Source of the DNA: Paenibacillus sp. JJ-223
Lineage (GTDB): Bacteria; Bacillota; Bacilli; Paenibacillales; Paenibacillaceae
Reading direction: 5' to 3'
Assembly: GCF_927798175.1 (NCBI RefSeq)
Contig: NZ_CAKMMP010000005.1
Location: 62,001 to 126,000, forward strand
Length of the DNA stretch: 64,000 nucleotides
Shown: positions 51,206 through 60,908 of the stretch, in pieces
How the letters are laid out: the number at the start of each line of letters is the position of its first letter
Position numbering within the stretch: position 1 is the stretch's first letter
The notes under the pieces: model-generated
Databases searched by the model: none
Told to the model about the DNA's origin: nothing
What the model saw: the letters and a program-made list of their open reading frames with translations, nothing else
Translations under genes and position numbers: made by a program

Positions 51206-52603
51206 TCAGGCCTGAACGGCCGTGTCCAGATCTTGACCGCGATCGTTGTACGTGTTCTGATCGTTCTCTTTCAGAATTTTGCTGGATACGAGACCGGCGG
51301 TCATCGAATCGTTCACGTTCAGCGCCGTACGGCCCATATCGATCAGCGGCTCCACGGAGATGAGCAGGCCTGCGAGTGCAACAGGCAGATTCATCGTGGA
51401 CAGCACGATCAGGGAAGCGAAGGTGGCTCCGCCGCCTACGCCGGCTACCCCGAAGGAGCTGATGACAACGACGAGAATCAATGTAAGGATGAAATCCCAG
51501 CTCATCGGGTTAATGTTCATCGTAGGCGCGATCATGACGGCAAGCATCGCCGGATAGATCCCGGCGCAACCGTTCTGTCCGATCGTTGCTCCGAAGGTCG
51601 CCGACAGGTTGGCGATGCCGTCCGATACGCCAAGTTTCTTCGTTTGAGTTTCCACGTTCAGCGGAATCGTTGCCGCGCTGGAACGGGACGTAAACGCAAA
51701 TACAAGCGTTGGCAGCACTTTTTTCACATACGTGACAGGGTTGAAACCGAAGAGCGAAATAATGATGAGATGAATGATAAACATCACGATCAACGCCACG
51801 TAAGATGCGATGACGAACTTGAGCAGCTTCAAAATTTCATCCGGGTTCGTCGTCGCCGTCACCTTTGTGATCAACGCCAAAATGCCGTACGGCGTCAATC
51901 GGAGCACCAGCGTAACGATCCGCATGACCACGGCATACACCGCATTGACCATGCTGCGGAACGTTTCCGCCTGCTCCGGTTTTTTGCGATCCAGCCCAAG
52001 CACCGCCACCCCGATAAACGCGGAGAAGATGACGACAGCCAGCGTCGATGAACGGCGGGCTCCCGTCATATCCGCGAACGGATTGGACGGAATGAACTCC
52101 AGCACTTGCTGCGGAATCGTCTGGTCCTGCACATCCACCAGTCGTTCTTCCATCTTCTGGCCTTGAGCAATCTCTTTCTCGCCGCCCTGAATGTCGATCG
52201 CCTTCAGATCAAAGGTGAGGCTGGTCACGATGCTGACGCTGGCCGCGATCGCCGTCGTGATCAATAGAATCGCGATGATGGAAAAGCTCATTTTGCCCAG
52301 GTTCTGCTTGCCCTTCAAATTCATGATGGCCGAGATGATCGACACCATGATCAGCGGGATAACGACCATTTGCAGCAATCGAACATAACCCGAGCCGACC
52401 AGATTGAACCAATCGACCGATTTGGCGATGACGTCAGAACCGGAAGGGTAGATCAACTGCAGCGCTACGCCAAATACGACCCCGAGCCCAAGTCCCGCAA
52501 AGACCCGCTTGGTGAAGGAAATATGTTTCTTTTGCATCCAGATCAGGACGCCCAGAAGAACGAGCATAACCGCTACGTTCAGAATGATTTGAAAAGTACT
52601 CAT
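51206..52603 (-). CDS. tcyP: L-cystine symporter (TcyP family, DAACS)
   Basis: 465 residues with about eight to ten membrane segments and two re-entrant loops. The TSRSSAATIPLNVET block and the AGVGGGATFASLIVLS block are the substrate and ion sites of the dicarboxylate/amino acid:cation symporters. RGQDLDTAVQA closes the C-terminus. The overall sequence matches TcyP (YhcL), the sodium-coupled cystine uptake system. ATG 52603 follows GGGAGG. Sulfur control is likely in relatives but no clear CymR site was identified in the leader. Confidence 0.88.
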   Translation of the reverse strand: MSTFQIILNVAVMLVLLGVLIWMQKKHISFTKRVFAGLGLGVVFGVALQLIYPSGSDVIAKSVDWFNLVGSGYVRLLQMVVIPLIMVSIISAIMNLKGKQNLGKMSFSIIAILLITTAIAASVSIVTSLTFDLKAIDIQGGEKEIAQGQKMEERLVDVQDQTIPQQVLEFIPSNPFADMTGARRSSTLAVVIFSAFIGVAVLGLDRKKPEQAETFRSMVNAVYAVVMRIVTLVLRLTPYGILALITKVTATTNPDEILKLLKFVIASYVALIVMFIIHLIIISLFGFNPVTYVKKVLPTLVFAFTSRSSAATIPLNVETQTKKLGVSDGIANLSATFGATIGQNGCAGIYPAMLAVMIAPTMNINPMSWDFILTLILVVVISSFGVAGVGGGATFASLIVLSTMNLPVALAGLLISVEPLIDMGRTALNVNDSMTAGLVSSKILKENDQNTYNDRGQDLDTAVQA

Positions 52604-52939
52604 TGCTTGAATCCTCCCTTGAAAAATAATTCATTGCCGGGCAACCCGGCTAAGCTTCATGAAGCGGCGTAATCCATCATACTACAAAACAAACTATTCT
52701 GGTAGGTTTTTATTATTTAAATGTAACATGTATGTAATTAATCCCGTTATTTCTGAAAAAAAGTTGAACGCTGATGAAAATTATTGTATTCAACCTCCGG
52801 TTAATTATGTAATATAGGTATATCCGCTTATTCCCATGTTGTCCCAACTCAAACTTTAGGCCTCCTTTCATTAGGAAGAAGGTCTTGACCATACGGAAAA
52901 GCGTTTGTGTCAAAGAACATGACGTGAAAGGATGATCTT
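52604..52939. promoter_or_regulatory. Divergent region between tcyP and the chemoreceptor gene
   Basis: 336 bp. ACCTACCAGAATAG (read leftward near 52700) lies where a tcyP promoter or operator would be. GTGAAAGGATGATCTT before 52940 serves the chemoreceptor gene. Nothing else stands out. Confidence 0.35.
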
Positions 52940-54640
52940 ATGTTTCGAAATCGCACCGTTGCCGGGAAAATAAGAAGTACTCTGTTCCTTGTATTGCTGG
53001 TTGCTTCTTTGTTGTTCAGCATCAGTTTTTATTTTGTTTCCATGAACATTATCCAAAGCTACGTGATGCCTCAGTTCGACAAGGTGCTGGATACGTCGGT
53101 CCATGATATATATAAAAACACGTCGGCCTCCAAACTGTCGCAAATCCAAAGCGGGGGCTCGGGCTCGGACGGCGCAGCGTTAACGGTCGAATCATTCCTG
53201 ACCCAAAAAGCCAAAGAGCATAATCTGGACGCGGCCTACGTCGTAGCCCTGAAGGATGGCACGGCAACGGTCGTTATCGCCAATACGGCATCGGGTATGA
53301 AAACAGGGGATTCGGTCAACGTCGTCAATGCCATGGAAGAGGCGGTGCAGAACAAGGACGTTGCCATCAGCTCCGTATATAACGATGCCTTTGGCGTACA
53401 TAAAGCGGCATTCATTCCGATCTCGGGCGGTAATATGGTCATGGCCGTGAGCATGGATGCCGAGTTTATCCAGAGCAAGATCTCCCAAATTTTCTGGCTG
53501 TGCCTCGGCATTACCGCACTCGTCATCGTTCTGGGATGGCTCATTTCCAGCAGCCTGATCAAAAGAATCACGACGCCGATCATCAAGCTCGTTCAGCACA
53601 GCAAACAGGTAGCGCAAGGCGATCTTACGACAGATCTCAACATCAAAGGCAGAGATGAAATTGCCCAATTGGCTGCAAGCTTCCAGGTGATGACCCATAA
53701 TCTGAAAGAAATGATCAGCCATGCGCTTGCGACTTCCTCCGAAGTCGTCGACGGCTCCAACGACCTGCTGCAGCGGGTCGAGTCCATGTCAGGCATGGTC
53801 AAAAACTCCAGCCGCTCTGCGGTGGAAGCCGAGAAAGGCAGTGAGAGCATCGCTTCCAGCGCCTCCGAAAATGCACGGGCCATGGAAGAAATCACGCAAG
53901 GCATCATGTATATCGCATCATCGTCTGCCGAGGTTTCCGAACAGATCGGCGATGCGGCCGGCGAAGCCGTCAACGGAAACCGGCTGGCTCAGGATGCGGT
54001 CGAGCAAATGGAGCGCGTAGGCCAGACCGCTACCGAATCGCTTCGTTACGTCGAAACCGTGAATGAGCGTTCCATCGCAATCGGTACGATCGTTACCTCG
54101 ATCTCGGTCATTACGAAACAGATTCAGATGCTGGCTCTCAACGCTTCCATCGAAGCGGCGCGCGCAGGCGAGCACGGGCGCGGATTCGCCGTCGTTGCCG
54201 GCGAGGTCCGCAAGCTTGCCGAGCAATCGAAACAAGCCACGGAGGAAATTTCGGATTACCTGGCTACCATTCGGGAAGATGCCGAGCGTTCGGTGAGTGC
54301 CATGAATCGCGTGACGGAAGAAGTCGGATCGGGAACGCAAGTCGTGCAGCAGGCAGGGGCCGCATTCAAACAACTGAACGAATTGATCCAAAACGTCAAT
54401 CTGACCATCCAGAACGTCTCTTCCTCTACCCAACAGGTATCTGCTGGAGCAGAAGAAGTCAGCGCCTCTGTGGAAGAAACGGCACAGATTACGTCGAGGG
54501 CCCGTCAGAGCATGCAGCAGATCGCTGCCACGGCGGAAACCCAGCTCAGCGAGATGGATTCCCATGCCAATACGGTTCGTCATCTGCATGAACAGGCTGT
54601 CGAACTGCAGGCTGCCATGAAGAAATTCAAAATCGACTAA
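52940..54640 (+). CDS. Methyl-accepting chemotaxis protein
   Basis: 566 residues. Transmembrane helices lie near 13-36 and 184-206, bracketing an external domain of about 145 residues of dCache/CHASE-like size. HAMP follows (about 205-260), then the signalling coiled coil with the conserved tip ASIEAARAGEHGRGFAVVAG and VRKLAEQSKQATEEI. Methylation-type Gln/Glu pairs are seen in the flanking helices (AEEVSASVEETAQ). The ligand is unknown. GGAUGAUC-like purine-rich sequence AAAGGATG lies just before ATG 52940. Confidence 0.94.
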   Translation: MFRNRTVAGKIRSTLFLVLLVASLLFSISFYFVSMNIIQSYVMPQFDKVLDTSVHDIYKNTSASKLSQIQSGGSGSDGAALTVESFLTQKAKEHNLDAAYVVALKDGTATVVIANTASGMKTGDSVNVVNAMEEAVQNKDVAISSVYNDAFGVHKAAFIPISGGNMVMAVSMDAEFIQSKISQIFWLCLGITALVIVLGWLISSSLIKRITTPIIKLVQHSKQVAQGDLTTDLNIKGRDEIAQLAASFQVMTHNLKEMISHALATSSEVVDGSNDLLQRVESMSGMVKNSSRSAVEAEKGSESIASSASENARAMEEITQGIMYIASSSAEVSEQIGDAAGEAVNGNRLAQDAVEQMERVGQTATESLRYVETVNERSIAIGTIVTSISVITKQIQMLALNASIEAARAGEHGRGFAVVAGEVRKLAEQSKQATEEISDYLATIREDAERSVSAMNRVTEEVGSGTQVVQQAGAAFKQLNELIQNVNLTIQNVSSSTQQVSAGAEEVSASVEETAQITSRARQSMQQIAATAETQLSEMDSHANTVRHLHEQAVELQAAMKKFKID

Positions 54641-54710
54641 CTCTCTATAAACTCACCCTGTCGGTTCATTGCTGAATCATATGAACCAGTATAGTCGGAT
54701 ATGCAACTAT

Positions 54711-54770
54711 AAACACCCCCATGGGAGGCGCTTGCCTGCAAGGCAGCGCCACCTATGGGGGTGTTTTTTT
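54711..54770. terminator. Bidirectional terminator
   Basis: AAACACCCCCATGGG, inner GGCGCTTGCCTGCAAGGCAGCGCC hairpin, then CTATGGGGGTGTTTTTTTC. It ends the chemoreceptor transcript and, leftward, may end nothing or read against cobQ. Confidence 0.85.
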
Positions 54771-54854
54771 CATTAAGATTTATATACTTCCGTGCATTTC
54801 ACATTAAATACCGTTATGATTGCGAGAAAATGATCATGCCCGATCTTCAACCAG

Positions 54855-56432
54855 TCAGACCTTCTCTCCCATGCCCATGATTTCATAAACCCGCTTCATG
54901 TCCAAAGCCGAACGCACCGAGTCTGCGACCCGATCAAATTCCTTTTCCTTCTGCTCCCTGGCGCTATAGGTCTTCTCCAGCGATTCGAGCCCTTTGGCTT
55001 CGCGCAGCCCGTTCAGCCAGGCTCGCCGGAAGCGGTCGCTCTCGAACAGGCCGTGAAGATACGTTCCCCACACTCTGCCGTCCTTCGTACCCCAGCCCTC
55101 CATGAATGGTTGACCGTCGGCATGTTGGATTTCAAACAATGCGGTGACCTGATCAGGCCGGTTGCATTCAGTGACACCCATATGGATCTCATACCCCTCA
55201 ACCGGCAATGCGGTATCCGTACTTTCATGGCTCGCAAGCCGAATGGGATGCTGTTCCAGCACCTGTCCCGCTGCCCTTACCGTCTGTTTCCGCTGGAGGA
55301 ACGTGGTCGACAACGGCAACCATCCGAGTCCCTTTGCTTCCTGTACCTGCCCCGCTTCAACGGCGAACGGGTCCTTGAGATGCTCACCCAGCATCTGGTA
55401 CCCGCCGCATATGCCTACAAGCTGTCCAGGCTCGCGCGTTACGTGACGGGCAATGGCTTGCTCCAAACCCGATTCGCGCAAAAACTCCAGATCGCCAATC
55501 GTGTCTTTGGTGCCTGGCAACAAGATCGCGTCAGGCTGTCCAAGTTCCTCCGGAGAAGTCACGAACCTGACATTGACGTCCGGCTCTTTCGACAAGGCAT
55601 CAAAATCGGTAAAGTTGGAAATGCGCGGATAACGGATCACTGCAAGATCCAGTTCCTTGTGCTCCGATTTGCCGTGGCGCAGCGAATCGAGCACCACCGA
55701 ATCCTCGGCCTCGATCTGAATGTCCCTGACGTAAGGCAGCACGCCGAGCACCGGAATGCCTGTCCGCTCTTCCAGCCAGTCCAGTCCCGGCTGCAGCAGG
55801 GACAAATCGCCGCGGAACTTGTTGATGATAAAACCTTTGATGCGCTGAACTTCGTGAGGTTCGAGCAATTCCAGCGTGCCCACGATCGAAGCAAACACGC
55901 CGCCGCGGTCGATATCCGAGATCAGAATGACCGGGGCATCCGCCCAACCTGCCAGATTCATGTTGACGATATCCCGGTCCTTCAGGTTGATTTCCGCCGG
56001 GCTGCCTGCGCCTTCCATCACGACAATGTCGTAAGCCGAACGTAAACGATCAAGCGCCTCCAGCACCGTCCGCTTGGCTTCCGGCAAAAAGTGCTGCCGA
56101 TAATCCGAAGCGCTCATCTGCGCAAAAGGCACGCCATGAACCACGATCTGGGAATGCATGTCCCGAACCGGCTTGATCAGAATCGGATTCATGTCGGTTG
56201 TAGCTTCGATTCCGCAAGCCTCGGCCTGCGCGCCCTGCGCCCGCCCGATCTCTTTGCCGTCGTGCGTGACGTAAGAGTTCAGCGCCATATTCTGCGACTT
56301 GAACGGTGCCGGACGGAAACCGTCCTGCTTGAAAATGCGGCACAATGCCGTCGTAATGACGCTTTTGCCCACATCCGAGGCCGTTCCCTGCAGCATGATG
56401 ACCGGCGCTGTATGTACCTCTTTTTCTACCAT
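54855..56432 (-). CDS. cobQ: Cobyric acid synthase
   Basis: 525 residues from ATG 56432, behind GGGGTGGG. The N-terminal P-loop-like amidoligase domain starts at IMLQGTASDVGKS, and the C-terminal glutamine amidotransferase domain has the Cys nucleophile in VGICGGYQMLG and His in TYLHGLFES. It adds four amides to adenosylcobyrinic acid diamide. It is the last gene of the cobalamin operon, next to cobS. ATG 56453 and TTG 56462 are alternatives without a good ribosome binding site. Confidence 0.94.
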   Translation of the reverse strand: MVEKEVHTAPVIMLQGTASDVGKSVITTALCRIFKQDGFRPAPFKSQNMALNSYVTHDGKEIGRAQGAQAEACGIEATTDMNPILIKPVRDMHSQIVVHGVPFAQMSASDYRQHFLPEAKRTVLEALDRLRSAYDIVVMEGAGSPAEINLKDRDIVNMNLAGWADAPVILISDIDRGGVFASIVGTLELLEPHEVQRIKGFIINKFRGDLSLLQPGLDWLEERTGIPVLGVLPYVRDIQIEAEDSVVLDSLRHGKSEHKELDLAVIRYPRISNFTDFDALSKEPDVNVRFVTSPEELGQPDAILLPGTKDTIGDLEFLRESGLEQAIARHVTREPGQLVGICGGYQMLGEHLKDPFAVEAGQVQEAKGLGWLPLSTTFLQRKQTVRAAGQVLEQHPIRLASHESTDTALPVEGYEIHMGVTECNRPDQVTALFEIQHADGQPFMEGWGTKDGRVWGTYLHGLFESDRFRRAWLNGLREAKGLESLEKTYSAREQKEKEFDRVADSVRSALDMKRVYEIMGMGEKV

Positions 56433-56462
56433 CTTTCCCACCCCGGCTTTCATCTTGATCAA

Positions 56463-57362
56463 TCAGTTTGCAAACAAAGTCCAGAACAAGCCCTGCAGCA
56501 GGCTTAATACAATCAAAAGCGCCGTCTCCAGCAATTCGTTCATCGCTCCGTACGTATCCCCGGTCAAACCGCCCAATCGGTTGCTGATCCGCCCCGCAAC
56601 CCATCTGCCGAGCAGGTGGCAAACCAGCGGCAACAGCATGGCGGCAAGCACCGGATAAAGCCACCATGAATGTCCCGACATGCCGCCACCGATCAGGCTA
56701 TGATGAGGCTGAGTATACCACGCGGCGACAAGCGCAATTAAACCTGCCACAACGGTTAGCCAAGCAGCACGCGCCGTTGCCCGCCGAAGTTCTCTCCGTT
56801 CGCCCAAGCCGGCAAACAATACGGCCAAACCGTCATCAGCTCTGGCATTCGGCCAGCCCGATATCGCACATACCATGAACCAACGGCTCCAAATCATGGG
56901 CAAAATCAATAGCGGCACGTATGCCCAGCGGCCTTGGGCAATGAAATCGGCCAGCAGCGCCGCTTTCATCATCAACAGCAGCACGCAGGCAATGACACCC
57001 ATGGCACCGACGCGGCTGTCCTTCATGATCTCCAGCATGCGTTCGCGGCTGCGATAACTGAGCAGCCCGTCCGCCGTATCCATCCAGCCGTCCAGATGCA
57101 ATCCGCCAGTGAGCCACACCCACAGCGTCAAGGTCAGCACAGCGGCGGGCAGAGCCGGCAGCACTGTGCCGAACAAGGCACCGCCAAGCCAGACGGCAAG
57201 GCCGATCGCCGCCCCGACGAGCGGGTAATACACCACGCTTTCCCTTAACAAAGGAGGAGCAAAATCAAGCTGCATCCGGACGGGAAAACGGGACAGAAAC
57301 TGAAAAGCAGCGGCGGCCGCCTGTTTTTTGCCATATGAATTGGCGCTGCTGCCTTCGCTCAT
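56463..57362 (-). CDS. cobS: Adenosylcobinamide-GDP ribazoletransferase (cobalamin synthase)
   Basis: 299 residues, six to seven membrane helices. The conserved GGLHLDGWMDTADGLLS block, with its acidic metal-binding residues, is at about 73-89, followed by SRVGAMG. The enzyme joins adenosylcobinamide-GDP and alpha-ribazole (phosphate) in the membrane. ATG 57362 follows AAGGAG; the start overlaps the cobU stop as ATGA. An upstream frame to 57428 lies inside cobU. Confidence 0.94.
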   Translation of the reverse strand: MSEGSSANSYGKKQAAAAAFQFLSRFPVRMQLDFAPPLLRESVVYYPLVGAAIGLAVWLGGALFGTVLPALPAAVLTLTLWVWLTGGLHLDGWMDTADGLLSYRSRERMLEIMKDSRVGAMGVIACVLLLMMKAALLADFIAQGRWAYVPLLILPMIWSRWFMVCAISGWPNARADDGLAVLFAGLGERRELRRATARAAWLTVVAGLIALVAAWYTQPHHSLIGGGMSGHSWWLYPVLAAMLLPLVCHLLGRWVAGRISNRLGGLTGDTYGAMNELLETALLIVLSLLQGLFWTLFAN

Positions 57363-57919
57363 AAGCGGTACTCCTTGCTTTTCAACTCGACGGCAATACC
57401 TACGGTAACCAGAAACACCTCGCGGCAAATTGCGGCAACCCGCTGATTCAATATGCCCGCCAGATCCCGGTATCTTCGTCCCAAGGGATATTCCGGCACG
57501 ATACCGTCGCCGACTTCGTTGGTTACCAGCACAAGCAAGCCGGGATACGCGCGAATCGCCTCTACCAGGGCATCCATTCGTGCTTGCAGTACTGATTCAG
57601 GATCATGCTCATGCGCGAGCAATTCATTAGAAAGCCACAACGTCAGGCAATCCACCAACACGGTTGGCGCGGAAGTACCCGCACGGGATTGGCCCATCTG
57701 AGAGATCCATTCGGGCAAATCCAGAGGCGCCTCCACCGTATGCCATAAATACCCGGCAGCCTCGCGTTGCTTCTGATGCATGCGGATGCGTTCCCGCATC
57801 TCGTCATCATAGGCTTGGGCCGTGGCGACATACCAAGCTTCCGAAGAGCGGTGCATGACGAGACGCTCCGCAAACGAGCTTTTGCCACTTCTCGCGCCGC
57901 CTGTCACAAGAACGCTCAT
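57359..57919 (-). CDS. cobU: Adenosylcobinamide kinase / guanylyltransferase
   Basis: 186 residues, full length. P-loop GGARSGKS at 7-14, and the guanylylated His lies in RIRMHQKQR (near 48). VLVDCLTLWLSN and VTNEVGDGIVPEYPLGRRYRD are family blocks. It phosphorylates adenosylcobinamide and then attaches GMP. The stop overlaps the cobS start, and the start overlaps the cobT end by four bases. Confidence 0.95.
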   Translation of the reverse strand: MSVLVTGGARSGKSSFAERLVMHRSSEAWYVATAQAYDDEMRERIRMHQKQREAAGYLWHTVEAPLDLPEWISQMGQSRAGTSAPTVLVDCLTLWLSNELLAHEHDPESVLQARMDALVEAIRAYPGLLVLVTNEVGDGIVPEYPLGRRYRDLAGILNQRVAAICREVFLVTVGIAVELKSKEYRL

Positions 57920-59001
57920 CGTGTTCCCTCTCCTTGAGCTGAAGATCCGTCCGAGACGCCTGCGCTTGCAAAGGTAGCCATCTCGTTAAGGATACGGCAC
58001 GCCGCATCGATCAGATGCAGGCTGAGCACCCCGCCGGTGCCTTCGCCGAGCCGCATGTCCAGGTCCAGCATCGGCTTCAGGTCCAGTTCGCGCAGCAGGG
58101 CCGCATGTCCGTTCTCGTGGGATGTATGGGAGGCGATCATGTACTCCTTGCTCAGCGGAGCCAACCGGCTTGCGATCAGCGCGGCTGCCGTAGAAATGAA
58201 GCCATCCACGACGACCGGACAGCCATGGGCGGCTGCCGCAAGAATCACGCCGACAAGTCCGGCGATTTCCAAACCGCCTACTTTGGAGAGCACGTCGAGC
58301 GGATCGTCGCCGTTCGGCGCATTCAAACTCAGCGCTTGCCCGACCACGGCCGCCTTGTGCAGTACGCCCGCATCATCCATGCCCGTTCCGCGCCCTACCG
58401 CCGCAGCAGGAGCAATGCCGGTCAAGGCACATACAACGGCCGCGCTGGCCGTTGTGTTCCCGATGCCCATCTCGCCGGTAACGAAAAGACGCGAGCCTTT
58501 TTCAACCTCCGCATGGACCACGTCCACGCCCGTAATGATGGCCTGAATGGCCTGTTCGCGGGTCATCGCTGCCCCTTTGGCCATATTGGCCGTGCCTTTG
58601 CGAATGTTCCGCGAAACGAGACCCGGATGTTTCAGGTCTGCATTCACGCCAATGTCAACACACACGACTTCCGCCCCGGCATGGCGCGAGAGCACATTCA
58701 CCGCCGCTCCGCCCGCCAAAAAATTCATCACCATCTGCGGCGTCACCTCTGCCGGAAACGCACTGATGCCTTCCTCGACAACGCCATGATCGGCAGCCAT
58801 AACGATGACGGATCTGCGTTCAAACGAAGGGCGCACCTCACCTGTCATGCCAGCGAGCCGAATGACCAGCTCCTCCAGCTTGCCCAAGCTTCCCGGCGGC
58901 TTTGTCAGCATATCCACATGAGCTGATGCTTTTGCGGCCGCTTGAGCATCGATCCCTTTGATGTTATTGATGAGCTGCATCAGCAGCTGTTCGTTTTCCA
59001 T
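57916..59001 (-). CDS. cobT: Nicotinate-nucleotide-dimethylbenzimidazole phosphoribosyltransferase
   Basis: 361 residues. TKPPGSLGKLEELVIRLAG, VMAADHGVVEEGISAFP, EMGIGNTTASAAV and the C-terminal GEGTGG, which holds the catalytic Glu, identify it clearly. It makes alpha-ribazole phosphate, the lower ligand. ATG 59001 was chosen as the family start (MENEQLLMQL); GTG 59013 lies too close to AAGGA. It is part of the leftward operon. Confidence 0.94.
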   Translation of the reverse strand: MENEQLLMQLINNIKGIDAQAAAKASAHVDMLTKPPGSLGKLEELVIRLAGMTGEVRPSFERRSVIVMAADHGVVEEGISAFPAEVTPQMVMNFLAGGAAVNVLSRHAGAEVVCVDIGVNADLKHPGLVSRNIRKGTANMAKGAAMTREQAIQAIITGVDVVHAEVEKGSRLFVTGEMGIGNTTASAAVVCALTGIAPAAAVGRGTGMDDAGVLHKAAVVGQALSLNAPNGDDPLDVLSKVGGLEIAGLVGVILAAAAHGCPVVVDGFISTAAALIASRLAPLSKEYMIASHTSHENGHAALLRELDLKPMLDLDMRLGEGTGGVLSLHLIDAACRILNEMATFASAGVSDGSSAQGEGTR

Positions 59002-59067
59002 TCCATCCAGCACTTCCTTCTATACTAGAATTAGGACCATGACAGCCCGACTATAATTGCAATGATG

Positions 59068-59865
59068 CTACTCTGGCTTACGACGCAGCAGCAATTGAGG
59101 CAGACCGCTGTCAGGATGCCGGACCATCGCCGGATCGACCCTAAACAGCTTCCGGATGTGATCTTCCGTCATCAGCGCTTCAGGCGTTCCTGCTCCGGCA
59201 CATGCTCCATCACGCAATGCCAGCATATGATCGCAAAACTGTGCCGCCAGATTCAAATCGTGCAGCACGGCCACGATGGTAATGCGATTCCGTTTACGCC
59301 ATGCAGACAGCAATTCCATGAATTGCAGCTGGTACTGGATATCCAGAAATGTCGTCGGTTCGTCCAGCAGCAGCAGCCGCGGTTCCTGTGCCATCACTTT
59401 GGCCAGCGCTACCCTCTGCCGCTGGCCCCCGCTGAGTGCGTTCAGCGGACGATCCGCCAGTTCCGTCAGCTCCAGCTCAGCAAGCACGCGTTCCACGATG
59501 GCATCCCCATCCGCCGAATCGCGTCCCATCCAGTTCTGGTAGGGGTACCGTCCCATCTCCACCACGTCCCTTACAGGATACGAGATCGAGGGCAGCCCGT
59601 CCTGCTGCAATACCGCAATCATGCGCGACAGCTCTTTGCGACCGTAAGAGGCAATGTTCCTCCCTTCCAACAGGATGCTGCCCGTATTCGCTTGCTCGGT
59701 TCCAGCCACCAGCTGCAGCAGGGTGGATTTGCCGCTGCCGTTCGGACCGACCACTCCCCACCATTCCCCTTCCTGGACGCTCCAGTTCACGTCATGCAGG
59801 GCATGATGAGAGCCATAGCTTTTGCTTGCGCCCTTCACTTCGATCAGAGGTTGGTTCCCGCTCAC
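59068..59865 (-). CDS. btuD: Cobalamin ABC transporter ATP-binding protein
   Basis: 265 residues from GTG 59865, which follows AAAGGGG. Walker A GPNGSGKST at 40-48, signature LSGGQRQRVALAKVMA, Walker B LLLLDEPT, and the His switch in AVLHDLNL are complete. It powers substrate uptake by the BtuCD complex; sequence alone could also fit FecE-type siderophore importers, but the B12 genes around it favour cobalamin or cobinamide. The start overlaps the btuC stop. The upstream extension to 60336 is a shadow of btuC. Confidence 0.9.
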   Translation of the reverse strand: MSGNQPLIEVKGASKSYGSHHALHDVNWSVQEGEWWGVVGPNGSGKSTLLQLVAGTEQANTGSILLEGRNIASYGRKELSRMIAVLQQDGLPSISYPVRDVVEMGRYPYQNWMGRDSADGDAIVERVLAELELTELADRPLNALSGGQRQRVALAKVMAQEPRLLLLDEPTTFLDIQYQLQFMELLSAWRKRNRITIVAVLHDLNLAAQFCDHMLALRDGACAGAGTPEALMTEDHIRKLFRVDPAMVRHPDSGLPQLLLRRKPE

Positions 59866-60908
59866 GGCATCATCCCCTTTTGCAGCTTTTTGTTGCGGTG
59901 CAGCAGGTAGGCGAAGAACGGTGCTCCCACAAATGCCGTGACGACGCCGAGGGGAATCTCGGTCGGTGCCAGCAAGGAACGGGCAATCGTGTCGGCCCAT
60001 ACCATGAAGATCGCACCGCCTATGGCGGAGAGCGGCACCAGCAGACGGTAATCCGGGCCGACGATCAGCCGCAGCATATGCGGAATGACCAAACCGACAA
60101 AACCGATCACGCCCGACACCGAGACGGCCCCAGCCGTCAGCAGCGTACCCACGCCGAGCACCGTCAGCTTCAAACGGTCGACGCGAACGCCGATGTGGGC
60201 AGCCTGTCTTTCGCCCAGCGCCAAAATGTTCAATGAACGCGCTTGGCTCCACAGCACGAGCAAACCAAGCAGGAAATATGGGAAAAGGATGGCCGTATAC
60301 GACCATCCACGCAGTGCCAGACTTCCCATCGTCCAATATATAATTTCGTTAATCGTTTGTTTGGACATGGTGGACAGGAAGGATACGACCGCTCCCAGGA
60401 AACTTTGCATCACCACGCCGGCAAGAATGAGGCTGTGCGTCGGGATTTTGCGGCCTTCGCGCGCCAAAGCCAGCACAAACCACAAGGTCAGCACTCCGGT
60501 CACGAAAGCAACCAACGGCAGCGTCCAGACGCCGATCAGCGCATATTGCAGGCCGAAAAAGATCAACACGGCTGCCCCCACCGACGCTCCGGACGATACG
60601 CCAAGGGTGAACGGGTCGGCCAGCGGGTTGCGCAGTACGCCCTGAAATCCAGCGCCGGCCACGGCCAATGCTGCGCCGACGAGAACAGCGAGCAGTACCC
60701 TCGGAAGGCGTACCTTCCATATGATCTGTTCCGCTGCAGTCGTCCAATCCGGAACGATCCGGTCACCCAGCCATGGAATGTGATGCAGAATAATACCTGC
60801 AATATGCCGGATCGGCAGCGAGACCGAGCCGATGCCGGTGCAGATCAGCACGGTCAGGACAAGCAGCACCATGCCTGCTGTGCCGAACACTGCAAGTTTG
60901 CGGCTCAT
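59862..60908 (-). CDS. btuC: Cobalamin ABC transporter permease (FecCD/BtuC family)
   Basis: 348 residues with nine to ten membrane helices. RLPRVLLAVLVGAALAVAGA, GFQGVLRNPLADPFTLGVSS, the coupling helix region LGERQAAHIGV and GFVGLVIPHMLR are BtuC/FecCD hallmarks. It forms the membrane channel with BtuD and receives substrate from BtuF. The start overlaps the btuF stop by four bases; the stop overlaps btuD. Confidence 0.92.
   Translation of the reverse strand: MSRKLAVFGTAGMVLLVLTVLICTGIGSVSLPIRHIAGIILHHIPWLGDRIVPDWTTAAEQIIWKVRLPRVLLAVLVGAALAVAGAGFQGVLRNPLADPFTLGVSSGASVGAAVLIFFGLQYALIGVWTLPLVAFVTGVLTLWFVLALAREGRKIPTHSLILAGVVMQSFLGAVVSFLSTMSKQTINEIIYWTMGSLALRGWSYTAILFPYFLLGLLVLWSQARSLNILALGERQAAHIGVRVDRLKLTVLGVGTLLTAGAVSVSGVIGFVGLVIPHMLRLIVGPDYRLLVPLSAIGGAIFMVWADTIARSLLAPTEIPLGVVTAFVGAPFFAYLLHRNKKLQKGMMP

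Noticed and set aside
58015-58926. 303-residue plus-strand ORF opposite cobT
   Set aside because: Antisense shadow; cobT has all family motifs.
59865-60336. N-terminal extension of btuD up to 60336
   Set aside because: It overlaps btuC in another frame; GTG 59865 has a good ribosome binding site and the normal family start.
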